Shown piece by piece: positions 1-10,530 of a DNA stretch of 64,000 bases (position 1 is the first letter of the stretch; each line of letters starts with the position of its first letter). Both the position numbers and the translations under genes were made by a program. Below the pieces are notes generated by a model, which was not told the DNA's origin, ran no database searches, and worked only from the letters and a program-made list of their open reading frames with translations. Source of the stretch: Trichomonas vaginalis G3 (lineage: Eukaryota > Parabasalia > Trichomonadida > Trichomonadidae). The DNA is taken from positions 21,777,896 through 21,841,895 of the forward strand of contig NC_067206.1 of assembly GCF_026262505.1 (NCBI RefSeq), read 5' to 3'.

Positions 1-327
1 GCTAAAATGAACCCACAATGTTCAAAATGTAAAGCAGCAATGAGGAAATATAACTACTCCGTCAAAGAGATAGAACGTATGCGAAACGACTATGCAGATT
101 TAAAGAAAGAAGCAGAGAAACCAGCAGAAGATAAAATGGACATGTTGACATTTCTGAACAAAAACTATCCAACAGCTGACGATTTCCTTCTATCTGATGT
201 CAAGAAGAAATATAAAGAAACATTCGGCATTGTGAAAACTTTTGACATACTGACAGAAGAAATAGAAGCTACAAAACTGTTTAGGATTTCAAATATACAT
301 CGTACAATTCATGTAAAACGCTTGTGA
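1..327 (+). CDS. Polinton 304-aa protein, C-terminal end (copy A)
   Basis: The gene begins before the window; the visible part is its last third. It contains a CxxC pair (CSKC) followed by a lysine- and glutamate-rich helical stretch that could form a coiled coil. The last 15 residues are like copy C and unlike copy B, so the exchange boundary described for the iteron zone lies here. Function unknown. Confidence 0.6.
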   Translation, partial: AKMNPQCSKCKAAMRKYNYSVKEIERMRNDYADLKKEAEKPAEDKMDMLTFLNKNYPTADDFLLSDVKKKYKETFGIVKTFDILTEEIEATKLFRISNIHRTIHVKRL

Positions 328-979
328 AAAAGAGGTGAGAAAACAGGTGAGAAAACAGGTGAGATCTCACCACTTCACCTAAAATATATTTTTGCTGAGT
401 AAAATGACCAAATTTCATGATATAACTGTATTTTTTTGACGAAGAGAACTTTTACACTTCGTGAAAAAAATCCCTGAAATCATATCTTTTATACAAAATT
501 CAAGAGGTGAGAAAAGAGGTGAGAAAAGAGGTGAGATCTCACCACTTCACCTAAAATATATTTTTGTCTGATTTACGCTCATTGACGAAGAAGTCTCAAC
601 AAAACATATACGAAGAAGTTTATTTCCTGTGTTGTTGTCAAAATGTCATGTTGTCACTATTTTCAGAGAAGTTCATTTGACCGAGGGACCGAGGGACCGA
701 GGGACCTGGTTAGATCTAAAATATATTTTTGCTGAAAAAAATGACCAAATTTCATGAATTTCCTCATATGTTTGCTACCCCGACTTTTTTCGGCCTTGCA
801 TAAAACACATGAAAATCGTGAAAAAATGACCAAATTTCATGATATAACTGTATTTTTTTGACGAAGAGAACTTTGACACTTCGTAAAAAAATCCCTGAAA
901 TCATGAATTTCCTTAAGATAAAAAATTAACGCTAGTTTTTTTAAAATATTTTTTTTTATTTTGTATGTAAGAACAGGAA
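328..979. repeat. Accessory intergenic zone with GGTGAG iterons (copy A)
   Basis: No gene is seen. Two iteron blocks (about 331-396 and 503-566) carry three direct GGTGAG sites at a 12-bp step, a GAGATCTC centre, inverted half-sites, then AAAATATATTTTTG. A module ending in three CGAGGGAC units lies at 629-710; the same module occurs near the element ends. At about 757-800 there is a fragment resembling the KilA-N coding sequence that surrounds its internal palindrome. A T/A-rich run (930-960) precedes the next start codon and resembles the promoter-like motif of the non-structural genes. Confidence 0.6.
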
Positions 980-1592
980 ATGACAAGCACTGAGTTTGAA
1001 ACAGTTAAAAAGATAGACAATGACACCAAAGTGGTTAGAATAGGTGATTTAAACGTAAGATACTCAAAGAAATACAACAAATATTCTTTGTCAGACATTT
1101 TAACACTATCTGGAAAGAAAACATCCCACGACTGGGTTAAAAATGCTTCAACTCAGAAAATTTTGACAAAAAATCCTGAGCTTATGATATCGGTAAGATT
1201 CTATGGAACAAGAGCATATCTCATCGACAAAAGTCTTATACCAGTAGTTTTGTTCTGGATTGACCCAGTTGTTGGATATAATTTCATAATATGGTTCATT
1301 CGATACGGAACGTTGCAGTGAAGGCTTAGTTTACATCGTTCAGAAACCGAAGGACTTCAATACAAAGAGATATAAGATAGGAAGAACATTTAATATAACT
1401 CAAAGATATGACAGTATAGTCAATAGAGTTAAGGTTGCGTTTGTTAACGATATGAGAGCTGCTGAAACAGAACTACTTGAAAAGTTTGAGAAAATGTATG
1501 GTGCTCCCACGAGAGGTAAAGAAACGTTTGAAGTAGATGAGATCGACAAAGCTATAAAAGTATTTGACGAAGTTGCTGAAAAATACATGTAA
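980..1592 (+). pseudogene. KilA-N/MSV199-like plus T5orf172-like gene (copy A)
   Basis: Match to the 203-aa gene that looks whole at 58848-59459. The N-terminal half resembles a KilA-N/MSV199 DNA-binding region (YSLSDIL, WVKNAS, LIDKSLIPVV). The C-terminal half has the LLYIVQ...YKIGRT pattern of T5orf172/GIY-YIG-like domains. Such two-part proteins are common in large DNA viruses. This copy is broken. Copy B has no counterpart, so it is an accessory gene. Confidence 0.65.
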
Positions 1593-1680
1593 AGCGTTTA
1601 TTTTTGGTCTTTTATACAAGATAGAAAATAGCGTTAGTTTTTATAAAATATTTTTTTTTATTTTGTATGTAAAGACAGAT

Positions 1681-2506
1681 ATGACAACAACAGAGAACAC
1701 AACAACTGCTATCGTTCATGAAGATATAAATGAAGAATACGAGTACATACAGTATAACAAACAGTTACGTCTCATTCGTTCGGTCAAAGATGACATGTAC
1801 CAAATGCAAAGTATTTTGAATGCTCTTCGTTCTACAAAGCAAGCATACCATTGGTTTGAAAACCAACAGACAAAAGAACTTTTAGAAGAATTTCCTCATA
1901 TGTTTGCTACCCTCGGAAAACCGAGGGTAGAGATTCCGTACGAAAATCGCAAGAATTTGGCTCCTGGTTTAAAAGGATATTATGTACATAGACTTCTTGT
2001 AAATGCTGTTGCAATGTGGGCTTCACCTCGCTATGCTTGTTATATTTTCATGATGTTAGATGAAATTCATAGACAAGAACGTGAAGAGATGGAAAAGAAA
2101 CTTCAAGCAAAAGATGAAGTCATTGAAGCAAAAGACAAAAACATACAGAAAAGAATACCACGTTCGGTACCAAAAGGAAAGGAAAAGAACTATAAGTATA
2201 TGATTTACACTGAAGAGATGGAAAATGAAGAAGACAGAGATATGGTTATGTTGCATTTAGTCAGAAGAAAACAAAAGCTTTTACGACCTTGCTAAGATTT
2301 ACAAATCTGACAGAAATTGGTTCTATCGCGAAAACTTACCGATTTCAATGACACCAAATGAAGATGTTAAACAGATAGTTCAAGATACGTTACCTCAAAC
2401 ACACTATGATATGAAAGGTTGTACAATACTTACATTCAAAGAAGATTTGCCGCTACTGAAGGAAAAGATAACAGAGTATTTTGACAACTTCAAAGAGGAA
2501 GAGTAA
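1681..2506 (+). pseudogene. KilA-N gene, type 1 with internal palindrome (copy A)
   Basis: KilA-N family: conserved N-terminus (MTTTENTTTAIVHE), then a WF...YYVHRLLVNAVAMWASPRYACYI segment typical of the KilA-N DNA-binding fold, then a C-terminal domain shared with copies B and C (RIPRSVPKGKEKNYKYMIYT). A perfect palindrome, CTACCCTCGG-AAAA-CCGAGGGTAG, lies inside the coding sequence at 1907-1930. A T-rich stretch (1645-1665) precedes the start. Broken copy. Confidence 0.7.
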
Positions 2507-2569
2507 ATGAACCATTTATTTTTCAAGCTTGACACCAAAGATGGCTCAGGTAGCTCTATAAGGTAAATT

Positions 2570-3040
2570 GTCTTGTCCGAGTCCTTCTGGCATTCCGAGT
2601 CCTTCCTTCTGGCATTCCGAGTCCTTCCTTCCGACAGGAAAAGTTTTTCTTTCCGACAGGAAAAGTTTTTCTTTCCGACAGGAAAAGTCCTTCCTTCCGA
2701 CAGGAAAAGTTTTTCCTTCCGACAGGAAAAGTTTTTCTTTCCGACAGGAAAAGTCCTTCCTTCCGACAGGAAAAGTTTTTCCTTCCGACAGGAAAAATTT
2801 TTCTTTCCGACAGGAAAAATTTTTCCAGTTGTCCGTCCGTAAACCATTCAAATTTTCGAAAATTGAGAACTTTTTGGCCGACCTTCAGGAAAAATTTTTC
2901 TTTCCGACAGGAAAAATTTTTCTTTCCGACAGGAAAAGTTTTTCTTTCCGACAGGAAAAGTTTTTCTTTCCGACAGGAAAAGTTTTTCTTTCCGACAGGA
3001 AAAGTCCTTCCTTCCGACAGGACACAAACGAATGTCCGAC
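2570..3040. repeat. 22-bp tandem array (copy A)
   Basis: About 20 head-to-tail 22-bp units built on CCGACAGGAAAAGT, in two sub-arrays around a central unique core (about 2840-2890) that contains AATTGAGAACTTTTTGGCCG. The unit has no stop in most frames, so long spurious reading frames appear on both strands. It lies between the KilA-N gene and the convergent packaging ATPase gene, as in B and C. Confidence 0.8.
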
Positions 3041-3124
3041 GTACCACCAACCGAGTCCATTCCAAAGCCAGAAGAACCGACAGCCCCAGCACCACAAGCA
3101 GACTAAGACAAACACTTACATTTT

Positions 3125-4000
3125 TCAAGCTTGACTTTTTACAATTTGAACTTTGTTTGCGTAGATGTGAATTCTGAAAGAAGTATGAGGGTCTTGTATG
3201 ACTTTGTACTTCTCCCATAGTTCATGTCTGTCAAACTTACCTGCCATGGACTCTTTCATAAGTTCCATGAAATCGTCTTCGGACAATCCGGGGAAAAGTA
3301 TGATATCAGTAAGTATTCTCTTTACATCCTTACTTAAACTCTTTGCTGTCTGTACACAAATGACAACTGAAATGTTAAAGTGTCTGAGCTTCTTGAGAAT
3401 TCGACACATGTCTTGTTCTCTGTTCTTTAACAAAGGATGAGAAGCAAAGTCATCTAAGATAAGAAGACATCTATGAGGGTAAGTCTTCCAATCGTAAGAT
3501 TGCAATTTCTTCGAAATGTATTCTATCTCTTTCTGTTTGTTTCTGAAGTGTTTCTTCTCTAATATTCTCTGCATTTCCTCATTTGGGTCTTTAAACTTCG
3601 AGTTTATATACTCATTTATAGCATTGTACTTCAAAACTCTTCTTTGGTACTTCTTTATCCAATCCAACAACTCAGAGTCTTTTATACATACTAACTTAGA
3701 CTTTTTTATAATATCTTTGAACGAATTGACGGTTTGGTCAAATTGACCAGAAGTACTACAAATGACTACTAACTCATAGAATGGGTTCTTCTCATCTAGT
3801 TCTTGTTGTTGTGCAGCCATTTTAAGATAAGTGAAAGTCTTACCCGACCCAGGCGGTGCAATTAGACCTGTTATACCATTCTGAGCAAATAAAACTTGTC
3901 ATGTATGGGTTTTTATCTGAGCATTTTCCAACTTCCTCTTGTTCTTATTTAAAACATTCTCAAATTTTTTGTCAATGTCAGCAAACTTTTTTTCTAACAT
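3125..4000 (-). pseudogene. A32-like packaging ATPase (copy A)
   Basis: Counterpart of the whole-looking gene at 26751-27626 (motifs described there). The region covers the same span from start to end and is broken in this copy. Confidence 0.75.
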
Positions 4001-4035
4001 ATTTTAGAAAAATTAAAATTTTTATCTTTTAGGAA

Positions 4036-4481
4036 ATGTCTAGCGATTTCGCTATCTATATTCGAGACAAGCTTTTCGACAGCAAAACATCTGTCGACCA
4101 TAAAATCTTACATAGTGTAAACAAGAAAGGTGAATTTGTTCTAAAGTTCTGTTTCTGGGAATATGACAAGAACCATAAAACCTTAAGCAGAGAAGTCTTA
4201 AAATTTGTCAATGACAGACTTGTTGACAGAGATGACGCCTCTTGGAGAGATGAAGTCCAACAAAACTTCTTAGAATGCAAAGAAGACACATGCGCTGTTC
4301 TTGAAAATGAAATAGAAAACAGAATAGAAGAGCTATTAAATGACAAAGCACTTTTACAAAAATATGGTTCTGAGAAGTTTGACATAACTCCACCAGAGAA
4401 GAAGAAGAGAGAAAGAAAGAAAAGAAAGTAGAAGAAGAGAAGAAAGAACCAGTTCCAGAGAAGGGGAGATATGACATGTAA
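4036..4481 (+). CDS. Polinton small lysine-rich protein (copy A)
   Basis: Starts MSSDFAIYIRDKLFDSK and ends in a strongly charged Lys/Glu tail. It is divergent from the packaging ATPase, with 35 bp between the two start codons. Family unknown; a 149-aa counterpart lies at 26265-26714. Confidence 0.5.
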
Positions 4482-4497
4482 AAATAAAATTTTATTT

Positions 4498-4917
4498 TTA
4501 GAACATTTCTGGGTCAATGTCAATGTTCTCTTCCTCTTTAGGAGCAAACACCGGCTTAGACTCTAAAATCTTTTTACCCAATTTACCTTGAACTTCAACT
4601 ATCTTAGACTCATAATATTCATAGTCGTCTGCTTTCTTTGGTTCATAAGGTATAACAAGTTTGTATGCTTTGCCTTCTTTAAGGTTTGAAAACCTTCTGT
4701 CAAAACTTTCTTTGACTGTTAACAACCTTCTATGTCTAAGTCTTCAAATTTCGCACCATTTTTAGTCACAATAGCAAACTTAACTGGTTCGATGTTTCCA
4801 AACTTTGTCAAATGTAGACTTTTCAAAATGGTAGAAGTAAACATTCAAATATGTGAATGGGTCTATTTCTTCTTTAAGTCCTGACATGTACTTGTTGACT
4901 GAGATGAATTTCGTCAT
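4498..4917 (-). pseudogene. Polinton 139-aa protein (copy A)
   Basis: Counterpart of the 139-aa frame at 25829-26248. Acidic end (EEENIDIDPEMF). No recognisable domain. It follows the helicase in the same orientation and has the A/T-rich promoter-like motif upstream. Broken copy. Confidence 0.5.
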
Positions 4918-4954
4918 CTTTTCTATCGGATAAAAAAATATTTTTTTTTAAAAT

Positions 4955-6189
4955 TTACTCAGAAAAATTTTTCTTTGTATATATACCATTCTGTACGTCT
5001 AAAAGACTTTTGACATTTGCCAAGAATGTTCGTTTAGACGCTGTCATATAACCATACTCTTGACAATACTGTTTATACGAATCGTACAATGACCTTTCAT
5101 CTAAACACTCAAAGTCAGTTTCATCTATGAACAGTTCATATACACTCTTGTTTGCTTCTAACAATGTTTGTCTCTCTTCGGTATGTGGAATTTGTCTTGG
5201 ATTGAACTTAGAAATATCTAATGTCATGAAATATGAGAACAAGTGGTTGTAAAAGTTAGGTGTCAAAGTTTCTGCTAAGTCGTCAAAATATTCTGTATCT
5301 TGCATATGAGCTTCTGACGTTCTGACAACTACATATCTTCTGTCAGAACTTTCTAACTTCATCGGAACGGCGTTGTTTGAAACCATGACGAAGTTTGCAA
5401 CATTTTCACAAACTCTTTGGTCTCTATACTTTCTTTCAACAACTCCAACTTTGTCTGTTATAAGACTCTTCAAAGCATCTGAGTTTAAAACCTTTGTTGT
5501 ATCTATACTTTGAAGTTCGTTACATACTATAAGTTTCATATTCTCTATTGAGGAGTTAAACTTACCGCAGATGTTTTCTAAGTTTGTCATATTAGGGTTC
5601 GAATAGCCCTCTAACAGTTTGCATAAGATATCTGTAAAGAAAGTGTTCTTACCAGTTCCTTGTTTTCCAATTATGATGAGAGCAGTTTCATTTTTAGCAC
5701 TTGGATGTTGTAAGATGTTTGCAAACCAACATAAGATATACTCATATACTCTTTCGTTTCCATTGCATATAATTTCTTTGACATGGTCTAACCAAGCTTC
5801 TATAACATTTTCTTTCCATTCTACTTGTTCGTATTTATATCCAGTGAAGATAGAATAGAAGTTTGGAGAAGGTGTATAAAACTTTATACCACGAACTGAA
5901 AAATCTTCTAACTTTGACAATAAGATATCCCAAGCATCTAACATCTTCATGCCAACTTGTACGACTTTTATTTTCTTAAGTTTCTGTTTACATTCTTGTT
6001 CTGAAACTATTGTCGCTCTTGGTTTGTTAAAGACTACATCCCATTCTTTCATGACATAACATTCTGGGCAGAGTCGACATAAATGACTAAACGTTTCAAA
6101 TTCTCGACTGCTTTGTTATAGTCTCGAAATGGACACATATTTCTGAAGGCTTGGAAGTCATAAAAATCTGAAACGTCTATTCTGTACAT
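4955..6189 (-). pseudogene. SF3/D5-type helicase (copy A)
   Basis: Counterpart of the 411-aa helicases at 24556 and 54432, where the motifs are described. The ATPase core is recognisable; this copy is broken toward its 5' part. Confidence 0.75.
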
Positions 6190-6217
6190 TTTTATAAAAA
6201 TAAAAAAAAATATTTTT

Positions 6218-7023
6218 TTATTCTTGACTTTGTTGTTGCATTTGTTCCATTTGTTGCATTTGTTGTTCTTGAGCTATTTGTTGTTGAAGTTGTTCTTGTA
6301 GTACAATACTTTCACCAGTTGCATCTTCCAATTCGAAACTTTCTGCCGTCATTGACAAATACATAGGACATAAAAGTTTTACAGGAACAAAGTTTGCGTC
6401 AACTAAGGTTAAGTTTATGTTTGCTAAAGTGTTTGAGTTCACTAAAGCTGAAAACTCTGCATTCGAATGAACAATAGGCAAACCAGCAGAGAAAGTGTTG
6501 TTTATACGCATGAGTATCTTTTGGTCATAGTAGTTTCTGTCGACATTCGAATAGCACTTTGAACCTAAGTTTGAAACAATATATAAAATAGGTGTACTTA
6601 AAGTCAATGGAACAGACATTCCTTGTATGACACCTTTTCCTGTTATAGGAAACTGTTGGTAGTAAAAACCAGATATAAGTTTTGTATTATAGCTCATATC
6701 GTTTATACTAAACTCAGTCGGACATCCAAACATAATGAAACCTGCTCTAGTTGCAGCACATGTTACATCCGTCCTTAAAGTATTAAATAAGTCAACAAAA
6801 CCTGTTGGTGGTATATCTGAGTAAGTATCTTCAAAGGAGTATTTTTTACCATTCACAACAACAAAGTCTTCTGGTGTCAAAAGAGCAAAACAGGCTTTAG
6901 TCGTCATCGTGTTTAAGGTCAGTTTACAATATCGTCCTTGAGGACTTTGTAAGTTTGTTGTTATAGAATTATATGACTCAGGGTTTTAGTCGTAATAGTA
7001 TAAACCACTATGTCTTCTGCCAT
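6218..7023 (-). pseudogene. Capsid-like protein with Gln/Met tail (copy A)
   Basis: Counterpart of the 269-280-aa proteins at 23717 and 53557. The C-terminus is a Gln/Met repeat whose length differs in all three copies. A minor-capsid or penton role is suggested only by position between the helicase and the major capsid gene. Broken copy. Confidence 0.5.
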
Positions 7024-7033
7024 TTACATATAT

Positions 7034-7264
7034 TTAAAAGTTTTTCTGAAAGTGGAGAAGAACTTCATCTAAACTTTCACATGGCGTTTCTTGAAGTTCT
7101 CTGTCTAAGAAGTTCAAATATTTTGTAAAGACATAGAACTTTCCTTTGTCTACACGAACAAACAAAACAGGGTCTTTCATATCGTTCAAAAGTGTGTAAA
7201 GTCCTTTACATGAAATAAAGTCTATATTGTTTTTCTTCAAACATCTTTCAAGAAGTTTTGACAT
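7034..7264 (-). CDS. Polinton 76-aa protein (copy A)
   Basis: Small protein starting MSKLLERCLKKNNIDF; the same length in copy B with near-identical sequence. No recognisable domain. The start codon is immediately preceded by AAGTAAAA, the start-proximal motif seen at other structural-cluster genes. Looks whole. Confidence 0.6.
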   Translation of the reverse strand: MSKLLERCLKKNNIDFISCKGLYTLLNDMKDPVLFVRVDKGKFYVFTKYLNFLDRELQETPCESLDEVLLHFQKNF

Positions 7265-7268
7265 TTAC

Positions 7269-7850
7269 TTAGCAAACAAATTTTAATGAAATGTTGTGGT
7301 CGTCAAATATTTTTATGACGTCTGGGAAACTATATTTTAAGTTCAACGTTTCACCTCCTTTCATAACGTATATCTTGTCAATGACATTATATGAAACACC
7401 ACAGCAAGCAATGTCGGGTTCTATTTCTTTGATGTTTATATCGTCTGCCTCTGTCAAAAGTTTCAATAGTTCTTTCAAAACTTCATGAGGTGCAATGACA
7501 TATGAGTTCACTTTTACAGGGTTGTGCTCAACCAAGTTTAACATTAGACCTAAAGCTTGACAAATCTTCTCCTGAGTTTTAAGTTTGTCTTTAAGTTGTT
7601 GGTAGTCGTTTCGAATATCTGCAACAGAACTTAAGTCTCTGCTAACTTCAGGGTATGTTGGTTGTTCTTTTACAGGAACTATTGTTATACCATCTTCGTC
7701 TTCGTATGGTTTCCCCACTTCAACATCTCTGTCTTTGACATTGACAACAACACTTTGACTGTTTGTTTGAGTTGGTGAATTTAACTTCACATCTGCCACC
7801 GCCATTAAACCTTTTGAAACACTTACGCTTCTATTTTTCGGAAATGACAT
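7269..7850 (-). CDS. Polinton 193-aa protein (copy A)
   Basis: I place the start at MSFPKNRSVSVSKG because the same start follows CTAAGTAAA in all three copies; the open frame runs further upstream but overlaps the divergent gene. A Ser/Lys-rich N-terminus is followed by a helical segment (DIRNDYQQLKDKLKTQEKI). It lies in the capsid gene cluster. Function unknown. Looks whole. Confidence 0.6.
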   Translation of the reverse strand: MSFPKNRSVSVSKGLMAVADVKLNSPTQTNSQSVVVNVKDRDVEVGKPYEDEDGITIVPVKEQPTYPEVSRDLSSVADIRNDYQQLKDKLKTQEKICQALGLMLNLVEHNPVKVNSYVIAPHEVLKELLKLLTEADDINIKEIEPDIACCGVSYNVIDKIYVMKGGETLNLKYSFPDVIKIFDDHNISLKFVC

Positions 7851-7868
7851 TTTACTTAGAATAAAAAT

Positions 7869-8288
7869 ATGGACGCATTTGAGTATCTCTTCGAATTGAA
7901 GCAGAACAAAGTTTACACACACAAACAATACAAGTTCATTGACAGAGTAGTTCTTTACACAAACAATGGAAAATGTTATAGAATAGCAGTCTTTGCTGAA
8001 CCAAAATATTTTCATAAAGCAAAGAAAGTTGGTATAACCGAGATGGTGAAAGTTCTTGAAGCAGACAAAAATATAACAACAAAACTGACCGATATTTCTA
8101 AAGGTAAGTTTATAATACAATATTATATCAAAACTGGCGTACTGTCAATATTTGACGGAGAGAAGTCAGTTCAAGAACAACTTACTGACCTGCTGCCAAA
8201 ATCTGCTCGATGGAAGCTGTCGTTATGCCAATCTGAGGAGCTCCAGCAGGTTTCATCGAACGAATCTTCAAAAGAGCATCTTCTGTGA
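7869..8288 (+). CDS. Polinton 139-aa protein antisense to the capsid 3' end (copy A)
   Basis: Starts MDAFEYLFELKQNKVYTH. Its start codon is 18 bp from the divergent start of the 193-aa gene, and its last 107 bp overlap the 3' end of the major capsid gene tail to tail. The same overlap with an open frame is present in copy B, which supports a real gene. Function unknown. Confidence 0.55.
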   Translation: MDAFEYLFELKQNKVYTHKQYKFIDRVVLYTNNGKCYRIAVFAEPKYFHKAKKVGITEMVKVLEADKNITTKLTDISKGKFIIQYYIKTGVLSIFDGEKSVQEQLTDLLPKSARWKLSLCQSEELQQVSSNESSKEHLL

Positions 8289-9786
8289 AAAGTGCTATTG
8301 GTTTTGTAAACTTCTTTGCTTTCAATTCATTTGGACCGTCTCTGTCACCAGTATATTGTATTTGAACTGTACCAACAGTTGAAATACCACCCATAAAGTC
8401 TTCTGAGTCAGCAAATGGAATGCCAAGCCAAAAGTTTGAACGGTCTCCATTTGTATATTGAGTGTTTTGACCTCCTGTATGAGTCCATACTTTCACATAT
8501 GGCATAATAGAACTTTGCATTTCAGGGTTAATGGTTGTTGTGAAGTTGTTGTTAAAGTTCATAGCATCTAATGTCAAGTTGTATGACCTCATATCCTCAA
8601 CTGTAGAATATTCTTCTCTTGGATAATATTTGCCATCTATGTTTATATGATATTTAATACCAGGGTTGTAGAAACAAGAATAGTCATTTATAGTTCGTCT
8701 GAACAGTACAAACATAGTATCTGCATGTTTCATTGCAGTTGTTAAAGCAATATCTGTTCTTGCACCTGGGTCAGCACTTTGGTTTCCAACTTCACCTGCA
8801 AAGTCTTTGACAGATATTTGGTGTATAGGGAACATAAGTGGAACTGCAATATATTTGGCAGCTAAAGCATTTGAAATATCTGGGTCCAACATATAGACTG
8901 CAAGTCTGCTTTCTATTCTCTTGCATTCAAATTTTTCGCATGTGAACTTAACTGGGTCCCAAGCAGTTCCAGCAGCATTGAAGTAGTAGTTTACTTCAGT
9001 GTTGAGGTTTGAGAAACCAAAGTCTAAGTCAACCTCACCTTTGCAAAAGTCACAGAACTTGGCTCCACCAGTTCCAGCTACAGCAATGCTGAATGGGTCT
9101 TGCGTTGGTGCAATGACTAAGTTATTTTTGCTTGGAGTAAGTTCGATAGAAATTTTTCCTGCCCAGTTTGGCAAGTATCTTAAAAACCTGAAGATGAGGA
9201 AAGATGACAAAGGAACTCTAAGTTTCAATTTTACTTTGGTTACTGCTGCTGCAGTTTGTCCAGAAAGGTCAACATAAACTCCTGGAACGTTAGGGTCAAG
9301 TCTTCTTATTTTCTCAATAGTTGCATACTGGTCTGTTTGTTCTCTAGCTTGTGGTTGTACTGAGTTTCTCAAAGCGAACCATTCATAGTTTGCCCATGTT
9401 ACTGTTTGAACTAAATCAGAGTTAGAATATATCTTATATCCCATGAAAACTTCTGGAGCATATTGGTATCCGACATAGAAAATTCCATTGCAACCTTTCT
9501 TGTCAGACAACTTGGCAGAAGGTTTTATTTCAATGTCTTGTTCCACGTATAAGAAAGAGTTGTCAATAGAAATAATATGAAACCTGTCGCAAGCAATATC
9601 TACTGTTGTTGAAGAACCTTCTCCAAACTCACCTACGTTTCCATAAGAAACAGCAGTTGTATATTCGTAAGTTCCAGGAACTATTTCTGACCTTCTAATG
9701 GCATTGTCGCATTCGTTATACCATTCGGAAACATTTCCATTCATAGCATCCAAAACTGTTGGCGTTATATTCTGAGCGGCGTACAT
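8182..9786 (-). CDS. Polinton major capsid protein (copy A)
   Basis: A 534-aa frame starting MYAAQNITPTVLDAMNG. I chose this start because copies B and C begin there; upstream in-frame residues come from repeat DNA. The length, the beta-rich composition and the position beside small structural genes fit a Polinton major capsid protein, expected to be a double jelly roll. That fold is inferred from family context, not seen as a motif. It is the longest capsid frame of the three copies and looks whole. Confidence 0.7.
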   Translation of the reverse strand: MYAAQNITPTVLDAMNGNVSEWYNECDNAIRRSEIVPGTYEYTTAVSYGNVGEFGEGSSTTVDIACDRFHIISIDNSFLYVEQDIEIKPSAKLSDKKGCNGIFYVGYQYAPEVFMGYKIYSNSDLVQTVTWANYEWFALRNSVQPQAREQTDQYATIEKIRRLDPNVPGVYVDLSGQTAAAVTKVKLKLRVPLSSFLIFRFLRYLPNWAGKISIELTPSKNNLVIAPTQDPFSIAVAGTGGAKFCDFCKGEVDLDFGFSNLNTEVNYYFNAAGTAWDPVKFTCEKFECKRIESRLAVYMLDPDISNALAAKYIAVPLMFPIHQISVKDFAGEVGNQSADPGARTDIALTTAMKHADTMFVLFRRTINDYSCFYNPGIKYHINIDGKYYPREEYSTVEDMRSYNLTLDAMNFNNNFTTTINPEMQSSIMPYVKVWTHTGGQNTQYTNGDRSNFWLGIPFADSEDFMGGISTVGTVQIQYTGDRDGPNELKAKKFTKPIALFTEDALLKIRSMKPAGAPQIGITTASIEQILAAGQ

Positions 9787-9815
9787 TTCATATGGGTAAA
9801 AATATAGAATAGTTG

Positions 9816-10530
9816 TCAAGTTCTTCTTCATCTAATTTCTCATGAACTTTCTTGTCAATGTTTTGTAAAGTTCTTCATCGTAAAGACTTTGTCATGAACT
9901 TCATCGTCTATGTTTTGTAAAGTTCTTCATCGTAAAGACTTTCTCATGAACTTTCTTGTCTATGTTTTGTAAAGACTTTGTCATGAACTTTCTTGTCTAT
10001 GTTTTGTAAAGACTTTGTCATGAACTTTCTTGTAAATGTTTTGTAAAGACTTTGTCATGAACTTTCTTGTCTATGTTTTGTAAAGACTTTGTCATGAACT
10101 TTCTTGTCAATGTTTTGTAAAGTTCTTCATCGTAAAGACTTTGTCATGAACTTTCTTGTCTATGTTTTGTAAAGACTTTGTTGAGACTTCTTTGTAAAGA
10201 CTTTGTCATGAACTTTCTTGTCAATGTTTTGTAAAGACTTTGTCATGAACTTTCTTGTAAATGTTTTGTAAAGACTTTGTCATGAACTTTCTTGTCAATG
10301 TTTTGTAAAGACTTTGTCATGAACTTTCTTGTCAATGTTTTGTAAAGACTTTGTCATGAACTTTCTTGTCAATGTTTTGTAAAGACTTTGTTGAGACTTC
10401 TTTGTAAAGACTTTGTTGAGACTTCTTTGTAAAGACTTTGTCATGAACTTTCTTGTCTATGTTTTGTAAAAGACTTTGTCATGAACTTTCTTGTCTATGT
10501 TTTGTAAAGACTTTGTTGAGACTTCTTCAC
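9816..10530. repeat. 37-bp tandem array seeded by a KilA-N fragment (copy A)
   Basis: Roughly 15 or more units of about 37 bp built on AAAGACTTTGTCATGAAC and TTCTTGTCTATGTTTTG. Short variants (TTGAGACTTCTTTG, TTCATCGTAAAG) are interspersed. The first 45 bp match part of the KilA-N gene at 62106-62150 almost exactly. The array overlaps the tail of the adjoining structural gene frame. Confidence 0.8.

Noticed and set aside
2546-3218. Long reading frames on both strands with Lys/Phe/Ser-rich 22-residue repeats
   Set aside because: They are by-products of a 22-bp tandem repeat without stops; several frames are open at once and the same happens at 27617-28316 and 57498-58052.
9840-10530. CRISPR array
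   Set aside because: Repeats are head to tail without unique spacers, and the setting is a eukaryotic Polinton.
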